The translations under genes and the position numbers were made by a program. Shown here one piece after another: positions 1-6,266 of a DNA stretch of 7,681 nt. Below the pieces are notes generated by a model. The model had not been told where the DNA came from. It saw only the letters and a list, made by a program, of their open reading frames with translations, and ran no database searches. Numbering within the stretch: the stretch's first letter is position 1; each line of letters starts with the position of its first letter. Source of the stretch: Aquificaceae bacterium (GTDB taxonomy: Bacteria; Aquificota; Aquificia; Aquificales; Aquificaceae); the NCBI GenBank assembly GCA_015487365.1, contig WFPT01000159.1, positions 1-7,681 of the forward strand. Reading direction: 5' to 3'.

Positions 1-1972
1 CCTCCCTCGGAACTACCAGTATGCAGTAGGCCTCCTCTCCACCCCTCCCCACCCTTCCCCTCAGTTGGTGGAGCTGGGAAAGGCCAAACCTTTGAGCGGA
101 CTCTACGACCATAAAGTTTGCCCTCGGAACGTCTAAGCCCACCTCTATTACACTCGTAGAGACTAAGATGTGGCCTTCCCTTATGAACTCTTCTAAGACT
201 TCCCTCTTTTGGCTTTCCTTCATCCTCCCATGGAGCAACAAAACCTTCTTGTCCTTAAAGATTTCCTTCCACTTGTTGTATTCATAAATTGCGGAGCGTA
301 GGTTTAGCCTTTCAGATTCTTCTATTAGGGGATAGACCACAAAGCCCTTACCACCTTCTTTAAGCTTTTCCCTTACCAGCTCAATCACCTTGTCAAACTC
401 GTCCTCGTAAAAGAGGAAGCTCTTTACCTTCCTCTTAAAGGGTAGCTCCCTCAGCTGGCTCACCTCTAAATCCCCGTATAGGGCCAAGGCCAAAGTTCTG
501 GGTATAGGGGTTGCACTCATTACCAGCAGATGGGGGAAACCCTTCTCTATTAGGGATTTCCTCTGTAAGACTCCAAAGCGGTGTTGCTCGTCTATTACCA
601 CCAGGCCTAAATTTTTAAACTTTACTTTCTCTTCAATCAGGGAGTGGGTCCCTATGAGGAGTTTAAGGTGGCCGGACTTACATAGTCTGTAAATCTTCAT
701 CCTCTCCAAGGTAGAGGTTGAGCCCGTCAGAAGGGCAACCTCCACCCCGAAGGGCTTTAATATTTCCTTGGCGGTTTTAAAGTGTTGGTGTGCCAGTATT
801 TCCGTTGGGACCATGAAGGCAACCTGATAACCTGACCTTATAAGACACAGGGAGGCAAAGAGGGCCACCACCGTTTTCCCACTACCTACGTCCCCCTGTA
901 AAAGCCTCATCATAACCTTCCCCTTTTCAAGGTCCTTAATTATCTCCTCCATGGCCCTCCTTTGGGAATGGGTTAAGGAAAAGGGTAAGGCCCTAACAAA
1001 ATCCCTATAAATTTTTTTGCAACTTTCCACCTTAGGGGCTGGCCTTGAAGAGATATTTTCCCTCCTAATCAAAAGGGCCAAAGAAAATAGGAGGAGGTCC
1101 TCGTATATGAACCTCTTTTGGTAAATTTTTAGGTCCATAGTGGTAGGTTTGTGGAGCATCCTAAAAGCCTCCGAAGCCTTTGGGAACTGATACTTTTCCA
1201 AAATCCAACCGGGCAATGTTTCTGGAAAGCCTTGCCAATACTTTCCCACCAACTTTCCAATAGCCTCCCTTATCCTCCTCTGCTTTAACTCCGAGGGCAC
1301 CTGCCCCTCAACCCCCCTTACGTTGTAAAGGGGAACTATTTTGTTTATCTGGGGGCTATCCTTCTTAAAGATTTTTGGATGGACCATGTAGTATCTATCC
1401 CCATAAACTTTTAACTTTCCAAAGGCCACAAACTCCTTCAGCTGTTTAAACCTAAGCATGGCCCTAAAATCCTTATACTTATACATGAGGGAGATAAAGT
1501 TCCTACCGTCCGTGCAGATTACCTCGTAGTTGTAATCCCCTTCAACTTTTTCTATACTTTTTAGTCTAAGGAGGAGGGCTACCTTTTCACCTACCTTGGC
1601 AAGCTTTATGGAATTTAAAACCCTCCTGTCCTCATACTTTGTGGGAAAGTAGTATAGGGCATCCAAAACTCTGTCAATACCAAGGTCCTTTAAGACCTTT
1701 ACCTCCGCCTTGGTTAAGTCTTCTTCCTCTATTGGCCTTAAAAAATCCTTTAAGTTTTTTTCCTCCACCTTTTGGTCTAAAAGCTTTAAGACCTCCTTTA
1801 AAATTGCCCTTTTTTTATTTAGGGGCAGAAGGTCAAACCTTTTTAAATCCTCTTTGAGGGAGTTAGGTAAGGACTGGGAGTTTTTCAGTATAAACTGTCC
1901 CAAGCCCTTGGCCCTGCTGAGCTTTACCTGTGAGTTTAAAAAGCCTTCTATTAGACTTTTAAGGTATGCCAT
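1..1972 (-). CDS. recG: ATP-dependent DNA helicase RecG (3' end cut by window edge)
   Basis: RecG is a superfamily 2 double-stranded DNA translocase that remodels stalled replication forks and branched recombination intermediates in the cytoplasm. The minus strand is open from ATG 1972 to the left edge, giving 657 residues with no stop; roughly the last 100-150 residues (the end of the helicase and the C-terminal region) are outside. Residues 1-85 form an N-terminal extension, as in long RecG proteins of thermophiles such as Thermotoga. Residues 86-117 hold the entry to the wedge domain, with YYFPTKYEDRR at 107-117. Walker A is GDVGSGKT at 360-367, the Walker B box is DEQH at 461-464, motif III is SAT at 486-488, and motif VI is QLHQLRGRVGRG at 633-644. 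The 461-464 box and motif VI are diagnostic of RecG. There is no Shine-Dalgarno sequence before ATG 1972; a minus-strand TATAAT sits 13 nt upstream. The gene is divergent from yggS. The identification is secure. Confidence 0.96.
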   Translation of the reverse strand, partial: MAYLKSLIEGFLNSQVKLSRAKGLGQFILKNSQSLPNSLKEDLKRFDLLPLNKKRAILKEVLKLLDQKVEEKNLKDFLRPIEEEDLTKAEVKVLKDLGIDRVLDALYYFPTKYEDRRVLNSIKLAKVGEKVALLLRLKSIEKVEGDYNYEVICTDGRNFISLMYKYKDFRAMLRFKQLKEFVAFGKLKVYGDRYYMVHPKIFKKDSPQINKIVPLYNVRGVEGQVPSELKQRRIREAIGKLVGKYWQGFPETLPGWILEKYQFPKASEAFRMLHKPTTMDLKIYQKRFIYEDLLLFSLALLIRRENISSRPAPKVESCKKIYRDFVRALPFSLTHSQRRAMEEIIKDLEKGKVMMRLLQGDVGSGKTVVALFASLCLIRSGYQVAFMVPTEILAHQHFKTAKEILKPFGVEVALLTGSTSTLERMKIYRLCKSGHLKLLIGTHSLIEEKVKFKNLGLVVIDEQHRFGVLQRKSLIEKGFPHLLVMSATPIPRTLALALYGDLEVSQLRELPFKRKVKSFLFYEDEFDKVIELVREKLKEGGKGFVVYPLIEESERLNLRSAIYEYNKWKEIFKDKKVLLLHGRMKESQKREVLEEFIREGHILVSTSVIEVGLDVPRANFMVVESAQRFGLSQLHQLRGRVGRGGEEAYCILVVPRE

Positions 1973-1984
1973 GGGATGTTAAAC

Positions 1985-1993
1985 TATTATACT
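1985..1993. promoter_or_regulatory. overlapping divergent -10 elements between recG and yggS
   Basis: The 24-bp gap between the two start codons (1973-1996) holds a near-palindromic AT block. On the minus strand it reads TATAAT at 1991-1986, a perfect -10 hexamer ending 13 nt before the recG ATG. On the plus strand it reads TATTAT (1985-1990) or TATACT (1988-1993) just before the yggS ATG at 1997. No good -35 hexamer is visible for either direction. Normal spacing would put transcription starts about 0-7 nt from each ATG, which suggests leaderless or nearly leaderless mRNAs. This agrees with the lack of a Shine-Dalgarno sequence on either side. It is inferred from sequence only. Confidence 0.4.
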
Positions 1994-1996
1994 TTG

Positions 1997-2671
1997 ATGC
2001 AGGAGTGCAGGAGGTTAGAGGAGGTCCTTGAAAGGATTGAGAAGGCAAAAGAAAGGGCTGGAAGGAGGGATGAAGTTTTACTTTTGGGGGCAACCAAAAC
2101 AGTTCCACCGTCAAAAATTTTAAAGTTTTACGAATGCGGTTTAAAGCTCTTTGGGGAAAACAGGGTCCAGGAATTTTTAAAAAAGTATGAAGAGTTAAAG
2201 GACCTAAAAATTGAGTGGCACTTTATAGGGAGACTACAAAGCAACAAGGTAAAGTATTTGGTGGGAAAGGTTTCCCTCATTCATTCCTTGGACAGGGAGA
2301 GCCTATTAAAGGAGCTACAAAAGAGGGCCAAAGAGCCTTGGAATACTTTAATAGAGGTAAATTTGGCAAAGGAAGAAACCAAGGGGGGCATCTTTGAAGA
2401 AGAGGTTAAAATTTTCTTTGAAAAGGTCCTAAACTATGACAAGGTAAAAGTCTTAGGGCTTATGACCATACCCCCCTACTCCCCAAATCCCCAAGATTCA
2501 AGGAAATACTTTAAGAGGCTCAGGGAGTTAAAGGAAGCCTTGGAGGAGGAGTTTAAGGTAAGGCTACCCCACCTTTCCATGGGTATGTCTTCCGACTTTG
2601 AGGTGGCGGTGGAAGAAGGTGCAACCATAGTTAGGATAGGGACCTTACTCTTTGGTGAAAGGAAAACCTAA
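1997..2671 (+). CDS. yggS: YggS/PROSC family pyridoxal 5'-phosphate homeostasis protein
   Basis: Members are small cytoplasmic single-domain TIM-barrel proteins (fold type III, like the N-terminal domain of alanine racemase) that bind PLP and buffer vitamin B6 and 2-oxoacid/amino-acid balance; no catalytic activity is established. With the start at ATG 1997 the protein has 224 residues, the family's usual size. PLP would be held by Lys34 in GATKTVPP. Further family signatures follow in order: GENRVQE, WHFIGRLQSNK, IHSLDR, IEVNLAKEETKGG (E. coli has a similar substrate loop), GLMTIPP, and the C-terminal LSMGMSSDFEVAVEEG with RIGTLLFG as phosphate-binding region. An in-frame ATG at 1976 would add seven residues (MLNYYTL), but the distance from the start to the PLP lysine matches the family better from 1997, and the upstream element fits a start there. 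There is no Shine-Dalgarno sequence for either. First gene of a rightward cluster, 11 bp before the fumarase gene. Confidence 0.93.
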   Translation: MQECRRLEEVLERIEKAKERAGRRDEVLLLGATKTVPPSKILKFYECGLKLFGENRVQEFLKKYEELKDLKIEWHFIGRLQSNKVKYLVGKVSLIHSLDRESLLKELQKRAKEPWNTLIEVNLAKEETKGGIFEEEVKIFFEKVLNYDKVKVLGLMTIPPYSPNPQDSRKYFKRLRELKEALEEEFKVRLPHLSMGMSSDFEVAVEEGATIVRIGTLLFGERKT

Positions 2672-2682
2672 ATTTTAATTAA

Positions 2683-3528
2683 ATGAGAGAAGTAGAGTAT
2701 GGGAAAATCGTAGAAGCGGTAAAGGAGTTGGTAAAGAGGGCTAACTACGTTTTGCCAAAAGAGTCGGTGGAGGCCTTTAAAAAATCCTTAAAGGTGGAAG
2801 AATCTCCGCTGGGAAGGGAGGTCTTGGGGCAACTCCTTGAAAATGCAAAGCTGGCCCAAGAGTTACAGATGCCCTACTGCCAAGATACGGGGGTTGCGGT
2901 AGTGTTTGTAGAGTTGGGTCAGGATGTAAAGGTGGTTGGGGGCTCCCTGTGCGATGCCATAAACGAGGGGGTTAGTAAAGGTTACAGGGAAGGCTATCTT
3001 AGGGCCTCCATGGTTTGGGACCCCCTCTTTGACAGGAAGAATACCAGGGACAACACACCCGCCATAATACACTACGAGGTCGTAGAGGGGGATAAACTTA
3101 AAATCACCGTTGCACCAAAGGGGGCTGGCTCTGAAAACACCTCAAAGCTTGCCATGTTAAAACCCGCGGACGGATGGGAAGGGGTAAAGGAGTTCGTTTT
3201 AAGGACGGTTGAAGAGGCTGGTCCTAATGCCTGCCCTCCCCTCCTGGTGGGGGTTGGAATAGGGGGAAACTTTGAATACTGCGCATACCTTGCCAAGAAG
3301 TCCCTCCTTAGGCCCATAGGGAAAAGGCACGAGGACCCAAAAATAGCCAGGGTGGAGGAGGAGCTCCTTGAAGAGATAAACAGGTTGGGTTTGGGGCCCA
3401 TGGGTTTTGGAGGAAGGGTTACCGCCTTGGACGTAAAGGTGGAAATGTTTCCCTGCCACATAGCCTCCCTACCCGTTGCGGTAAATATCCAGTGCCACGC
3501 TTCAAGACACGCATCCGTTGAGCTCTGA
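2683..3528 (+). CDS. fumA: class I fumarate hydratase, alpha subunit (two-subunit type)
   Basis: This is the N-terminal half of the oxygen-sensitive [4Fe-4S] class I fumarase, which interconverts fumarate and L-malate in the cytoplasm, in the reductive TCA cycle in autotrophs of this group. It has 281 residues, the length of stand-alone alpha subunits rather than the roughly 550-residue fused enzymes. The three cysteines expected to bind the cluster are visible: Cys66 in MPYCQDTG, Cys184 in GPNACPP and Cys271 in NIQCHASRH. Other family blocks are [10 protein letters not shown] (123-132), [11 protein letters not shown] (144-154) and [11 protein letters not shown] (190-200). The partner beta subunit is not next door: the next gene is prfB. 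A tartrate or other hydroxyacid dehydratase alpha subunit has the same architecture, so substrate is assigned by family likelihood. There is no Shine-Dalgarno sequence before the ATG; translation may depend on coupling with yggS, 11 bp upstream. Its TGA overlaps the prfB ATG by one base. Confidence 0.9.
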   Translation: MREVEYGKIVEAVKELVKRANYVLPKESVEAFKKSLKVEESPLGREVLGQLLENAKLAQELQMPYCQDTGVAVVFVELGQDVKVVGGSLCDAINEGVSKGYREGYLRASMVWDPLFDRKNTRDNTPAIIHYEVVEGDKLKITVAPKGAGSENTSKLAMLKPADGWEGVKEFVLRTVEEAGPNACPPLLVGVGIGGNFEYCAYLAKKSLLRPIGKRHEDPKIARVEEELLEEINRLGLGPMGFGGRVTALDVKVEMFPCHIASLPVAVNIQCHASRHASVEL

Positions 3529-4622
3529 TGGCCAAGGTAGATTTAAAAAAGAGTTTTGAAGAGCTAAAAGAGAGGTTTGAAAACTTAAAGGAAGCTTTAA
3601 AACCTGAAAAACTGAGGGAAAAGTTAAAAGAGCTTGAAAGCCAGATGGAAAACTCCAACTTCTGGCGTAACAGGGAAAGGTCTAAGGAAGTTTTAAGGGA
3701 GAGGAAAGACTTAGAGCAAACCCTAAAAAGTTTTGAGGGGCTACAAAAGAGGATTAAAGACTTAGAAGAGAGCATAAACGAGCCCGAGCTCCAAGAACTT
3801 GTAGAAGAGGAGCTTAAAGAGGTGGAAAAGCTATTAAAGGAGTTAGAGATAAGGACTTTCCTAACGGGTGAGGTTGATAAAAACTCTGCCTACTTGACGG
3901 TCCAAGCGGGAGCCGGTGGAACGGAAGCCTGCGACTGGGCCCAGATGCTCCTTAGGATGTATATGCGGTGGGCGGAAAGTAAAAACTTTAAGGTGGAAGT
4001 AATAGACCTTACCCCTGACGAGAGGGCGGGTATAAAGAGTGCAACCCTTTTAATAGAAGGAGACTACGCCTATGGATACTTAAAGGGTGAGCAGGGTGTC
4101 CATAGACTGGTCAGAATTTCTCCCTTTGACGCAAACGCAAGGAGACACACCTCCTTTGCCTCCGTCTCCGTCCTACCAAAGCTTGATGAAAGTATAAAGG
4201 TGGAAATAAGGGAAGAAGACCTAAAAATTGAAACTTTCAGGGCTTCGGGGGCTGGGGGTCAGTATGTAAATAAGACGGATACCGCTGTAAGGATTACTCA
4301 CATTCCCACAGGAATAGTGGTAAGTTGCCAACAGGAAAGGTCCCAATACCAGAACAAGAGGAAGGCCTTAGAGCTCTTAAAGGCAAAACTCTACCAACTG
4401 GAAAGGAAAAAACTTGAAGAGGAGAAGAAAAAGTATGAGGGTGAAAAGAAAGAAATAGGCTGGGGAAACCAAATAAGGTCCTACATCTTGGAGCCCTACA
4501 AACTGGTAAAGGATTTAAGGACCCAGCACGAATCCTACGAGCCCGAAAAGGTCTTAGAGGGGGACTTGGACGATTTTATATACTCCTACTTGCGTTGGCT
4601 AAACACCAAAGAAAGTAAGTAA
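3528..4622 (+). CDS. prfB: peptide chain release factor 2 (no frameshift site)
   Basis: RF2 reads UGA and UAA stop codons on the ribosome and triggers release of the finished peptide. The 364-residue protein has the full architecture: an N-terminal Lys/Glu-rich coiled-coil domain 1 (about 1-110), the anticodon-like recognition tripeptide SPF at 198-200 (RF1 would have a PxT motif), and the catalytic GGQ at 243-245 within [18 protein letters not shown]. The late RF2 segment [20 protein letters not shown] (311-330) confirms RF2. Many bacteria control prfB through an in-frame UGA around codon 26 that needs +1 frameshifting. Here codons 20-30 ([11 protein letters not shown]) read straight through, so this self-regulation is absent. 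The start ATG shares its A with the fumarase TGA, indicating translational coupling. At the other end, the last 37 bp lie opposite the end of the ispA-like gene. I see no convincing intrinsic terminator beyond the stop. Confidence 0.96.
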   Translation: MAKVDLKKSFEELKERFENLKEALKPEKLREKLKELESQMENSNFWRNRERSKEVLRERKDLEQTLKSFEGLQKRIKDLEESINEPELQELVEEELKEVEKLLKELEIRTFLTGEVDKNSAYLTVQAGAGGTEACDWAQMLLRMYMRWAESKNFKVEVIDLTPDERAGIKSATLLIEGDYAYGYLKGEQGVHRLVRISPFDANARRHTSFASVSVLPKLDESIKVEIREEDLKIETFRASGAGGQYVNKTDTAVRITHIPTGIVVSCQQERSQYQNKRKALELLKAKLYQLERKKLEEEKKKYEGEKKEIGWGNQIRSYILEPYKLVKDLRTQHESYEPEKVLEGDLDDFIYSYLRWLNTKESK

Positions 4623-5371
4623 TTAATCTCCTCCAAAAGGTTTAAACTTTTAGCCTTTTCCTTTAATTCTTTAACCTTTTTTTCTAAAATTTCCTCTAAA
4701 CTTTGCCCGTAAATTTGATAAAGTCCATCTTTATCTTTTAAATCATCGTAAGTTTGAAAAACTTCACCAAAGTGAAGGCCTAAATCTTCCAAATCTTCCT
4801 TTAAATCCAACCTCCTTGATATTATTCCCGCACCAACAAAGCATGCGGAAAATAGGTATGCGGTCTTTTTTTTGTTAATCTCTTCAAGACTTCCCAGCTT
4901 TCTTATGTCCATAACCTGGCCCCCTACCATCCCAAAATGTCCAGACTTTTTAGCAACTTCCCTTATCAGCATAAGTTGCTCCCCCTCCCCTATACCCTTA
5001 AAGTTTTCCCTATCGCTTAAAACTTCAAAGGCCAAGGTTAAGAGAGCATCCCCCGCAAGGATGGCTAAGTCCTCTCCAAAGACCCTGTGGCATGTAGGTT
5101 TCCCCCTCCTAAAATCGTCGTTGTCTAAGGCGGGTAGGTCGTCGTGAATAAGGGAGTAGTTGTGTATCATCTCAAGGGCGCAACCTAATGTAAAGGCATC
5201 CTCTTCAAGGCCTTTAAGCTTTTTGGTGATTAAATAAACAACTAAGGGCCTAACCCTTTTACCGGAAGAAAGGAGGTAGTATTCCATGGCTTCCTTTAAA
5301 AGCTTTGGAGTTACACCCCTTAAAAAGCTTCTTAGCCTCTCTTCAAACCTCTCCCTAAAAGTGTATATCAC
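4586..5371 (-). CDS. ispA: polyprenyl (probably farnesyl) diphosphate synthase, IspA family, short C-terminal region
   Basis: These Mg-dependent enzymes condense isopentenyl diphosphate with allylic diphosphates to make C15-C20 precursors of quinones, membrane lipids and undecaprenyl carriers. With GTG 5371 as start the protein has 261 residues. GKRVRP at 37-42 binds diphosphate; the first Asp-rich motif is [14 protein letters not shown] at 77-90 (DDx4D, bacterial FPP-synthase style); the second is FQTYDDLKD at 205-213. Tyr sits five residues before the first Asp, which in this family favours a short (C15) product, but a C20 product cannot be excluded. After the second motif only 53 residues remain, against 77 counted from my memory of E. 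coli IspA; the GK...GKxTY loop seems deleted, leaving KDGLY. The frame is open further upstream to ATG 5479, but that stretch is inside moeB. The GTG start overlaps the moeB end by 17 bp, so the pair is probably co-transcribed and coupled. The 3' end overlaps prfB. Confidence 0.88.
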   Translation of the reverse strand: MIYTFRERFEERLRSFLRGVTPKLLKEAMEYYLLSSGKRVRPLVVYLITKKLKGLEEDAFTLGCALEMIHNYSLIHDDLPALDNDDFRRGKPTCHRVFGEDLAILAGDALLTLAFEVLSDRENFKGIGEGEQLMLIREVAKKSGHFGMVGGQVMDIRKLGSLEEINKKKTAYLFSACFVGAGIISRRLDLKEDLEDLGLHFGEVFQTYDDLKDKDGLYQIYGQSLEEILEKKVKELKEKAKSLNLLEEINYLLSLVFSQRK

Positions 5372-6167
5372 AACTTTGCTCGTATTCCATAAGCTCCTTA
5401 ATTTTAGGCTCCTTACCGCAGAGGGGGCAGTTTGGGTCCTTTTTAAGCTTAACCTTCCTAAAATCCATGCTGAGGGCATCCATTATAAGGAGCTTCCCCA
5501 CCAAAACCTCCCCTATTCCAAGGATTAACTTTATGGCCTCAGTTGCTTGAATACAACCCATTATCCCACCGATGGAGCCCAAAATTCCCGCTTCCTGACA
5601 GGATGGGACTAAACCCGGAGGTGGGGGCTCTGGGTAAAGGCACCTATAACAAGGTGAATCCTCCCTCCTAAAATCAAAGACACTTATTTGACCCTCAAAC
5701 CTGAGCATAGCTGCGGATACCAGGGGCTTCTTTAAGAAGTAACAGGCGTCGTTTATCAGGAAGCGGGTTGGGAAGTTGTCCGTTCCGTCCAGTATTACGT
5801 CGTAGTCTTTTAAGATTTCCATCACATTGTTTTTGTTTATCTTGGTATTGTAGGTGATTACCTCAACGTCCGGATTGAGTTCCTTTAAGGTTTTTTTAGC
5901 GGATTCTACTTTGGGAGTCCCAACCCTTGAAGTGTTATGTATTACCTGCCTCTGTAAGTTGGAAAGCTCCACCACATCGTAATCAACCACCCCAATCTTA
6001 CCAACACCCGCAGCAGCTAAATACAAAAGGGCAGGTGAGCCTAAGCCTCCCGCACCTACAACCAAAACCTTGGACTTTAAGAGCTTCTCCTGCCCCTTAC
6101 CCCCAACCTCTGGCAAGATTATGTGCCTTGCATACCTCTTTATTTGCTCTTCCGTGAATTTAAACAT
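5355..6167 (-). CDS. moeB: MoeB/ThiF/HesA family sulfur-carrier adenylyltransferase
   Basis: E1-like enzymes of this family use ATP to adenylate the C-terminal Gly-Gly of a small ubiquitin-like sulfur carrier (MoaD for molybdopterin, ThiS for thiamine), preparing it for thiocarboxylate formation. The 270-residue length suits a stand-alone MoeB or ThiF without a rhodanese domain. Visible elements are the N-terminal RYARHIILPEVGGKGQEKL (11-29), the nucleotide loop GAGGLGS (38-44), DYDVVELSNLQRQ (62-74), the catalytic Asp in DGTDNF (Asp130 in 127-132), the zinc pairs CYRC (173-176) and CPLC (247-250), and a crossover-loop cysteine, Cys190, in PSCQEAGILG. No moaD or thiS is adjacent, so MoeB versus ThiF cannot be settled here; one protein may serve both. 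No Shine-Dalgarno sequence precedes ATG 6167; a TAAAAT box ends 10 nt upstream. The gene is first in a unit with ispA and is insulated from the cytochrome gene by a terminator. Confidence 0.92.
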   Translation of the reverse strand: MFKFTEEQIKRYARHIILPEVGGKGQEKLLKSKVLVVGAGGLGSPALLYLAAAGVGKIGVVDYDVVELSNLQRQVIHNTSRVGTPKVESAKKTLKELNPDVEVITYNTKINKNNVMEILKDYDVILDGTDNFPTRFLINDACYFLKKPLVSAAMLRFEGQISVFDFRREDSPCYRCLYPEPPPPGLVPSCQEAGILGSIGGIMGCIQATEAIKLILGIGEVLVGKLLIMDALSMDFRKVKLKKDPNCPLCGKEPKIKELMEYEQSCDIHF

Positions 6168-6177
6168 GGTTTATTAG

Positions 6178-6208
6178 ATTTTACCACAGGTTTAAGGTGA
6201 TAACGCAA
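6178..6208 (-). promoter_or_regulatory. candidate promoter of the moeB-ispA unit
   Basis: Between the terminator of the upstream gene and the moeB start, the minus strand carries TAAAAT at 6183-6178 and TTGCGT at 6208-6203, separated by 19 nt. The -10 box matches the consensus at five of six positions, while the -35 is partial and the spacer is longer than ideal. A promoter is needed here because the terminator should stop read-through. A start 7-9 nt after the box leaves a leader of about 1-3 nt, so the mRNA would be essentially leaderless, in line with the missing Shine-Dalgarno sequence. Confidence 0.4.
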
Positions 6209-6213
6209 GAAAC

Positions 6214-6249
6214 AAAAAAAAAGCCCACCCCCAACGAGGAGGTGGGCTT
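6214..6249 (-). terminator. strong rho-independent terminator of the Cyc2-like gene
   Basis: Read on the minus strand, a perfect 9-bp stem AAGCCCACC/GGTGGGCTT (arms 6249-6241 and 6229-6221) with an 11-nt loop runs into a U tract of nine (6222-6214, the first two shared with the stem). It starts 17 bp past the cytochrome stop codon at 6267-6269. This isolates the cytochrome transcript from moeB. On the plus strand the hairpin is followed only by GGGTTTT, and no gene points into it from the left, so a role in the other direction is doubtful. Confidence 0.93.
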
Positions 6250-6266
6250 GGGTTTTGGCTAAGACC

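Noticed and set aside
1639..1982. Two plus-strand open frames of 72 and 90 codons
   Set aside because: They lie fully opposite recG, are rich in Pro/Leu or Ser/Phe as expected for antisense frames, and have no recognisable motif.
2863..3775. Several minus-strand open frames of 69-129 codons opposite the fumarase and prfB genes
   Set aside because: The sense strand encodes clearly conserved proteins; the antisense products have low-complexity Ser/Phe/Pro composition and no start signals.
4634..4680. Possible terminator after prfB (AAAAGG ... CCTTTT followed by T runs)
   Set aside because: The stem is only 6 bp with a 13-nt loop and almost all A/T, and the region is coding for ispA on the other strand, where Lys-rich codons explain the T runs.
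5372..5479. Extended 297-residue version of the IspA-like protein starting at ATG 5479
   Set aside because: The extra 36 residues are encoded entirely within moeB in another frame and have no counterpart at the N-terminus of this family.
6214..6260. Bidirectional use of the terminator for a plus-strand transcript
   Set aside because: No plus-strand gene lies to its left (moeB and ispA run leftward) and the plus-strand T run is only four bases.
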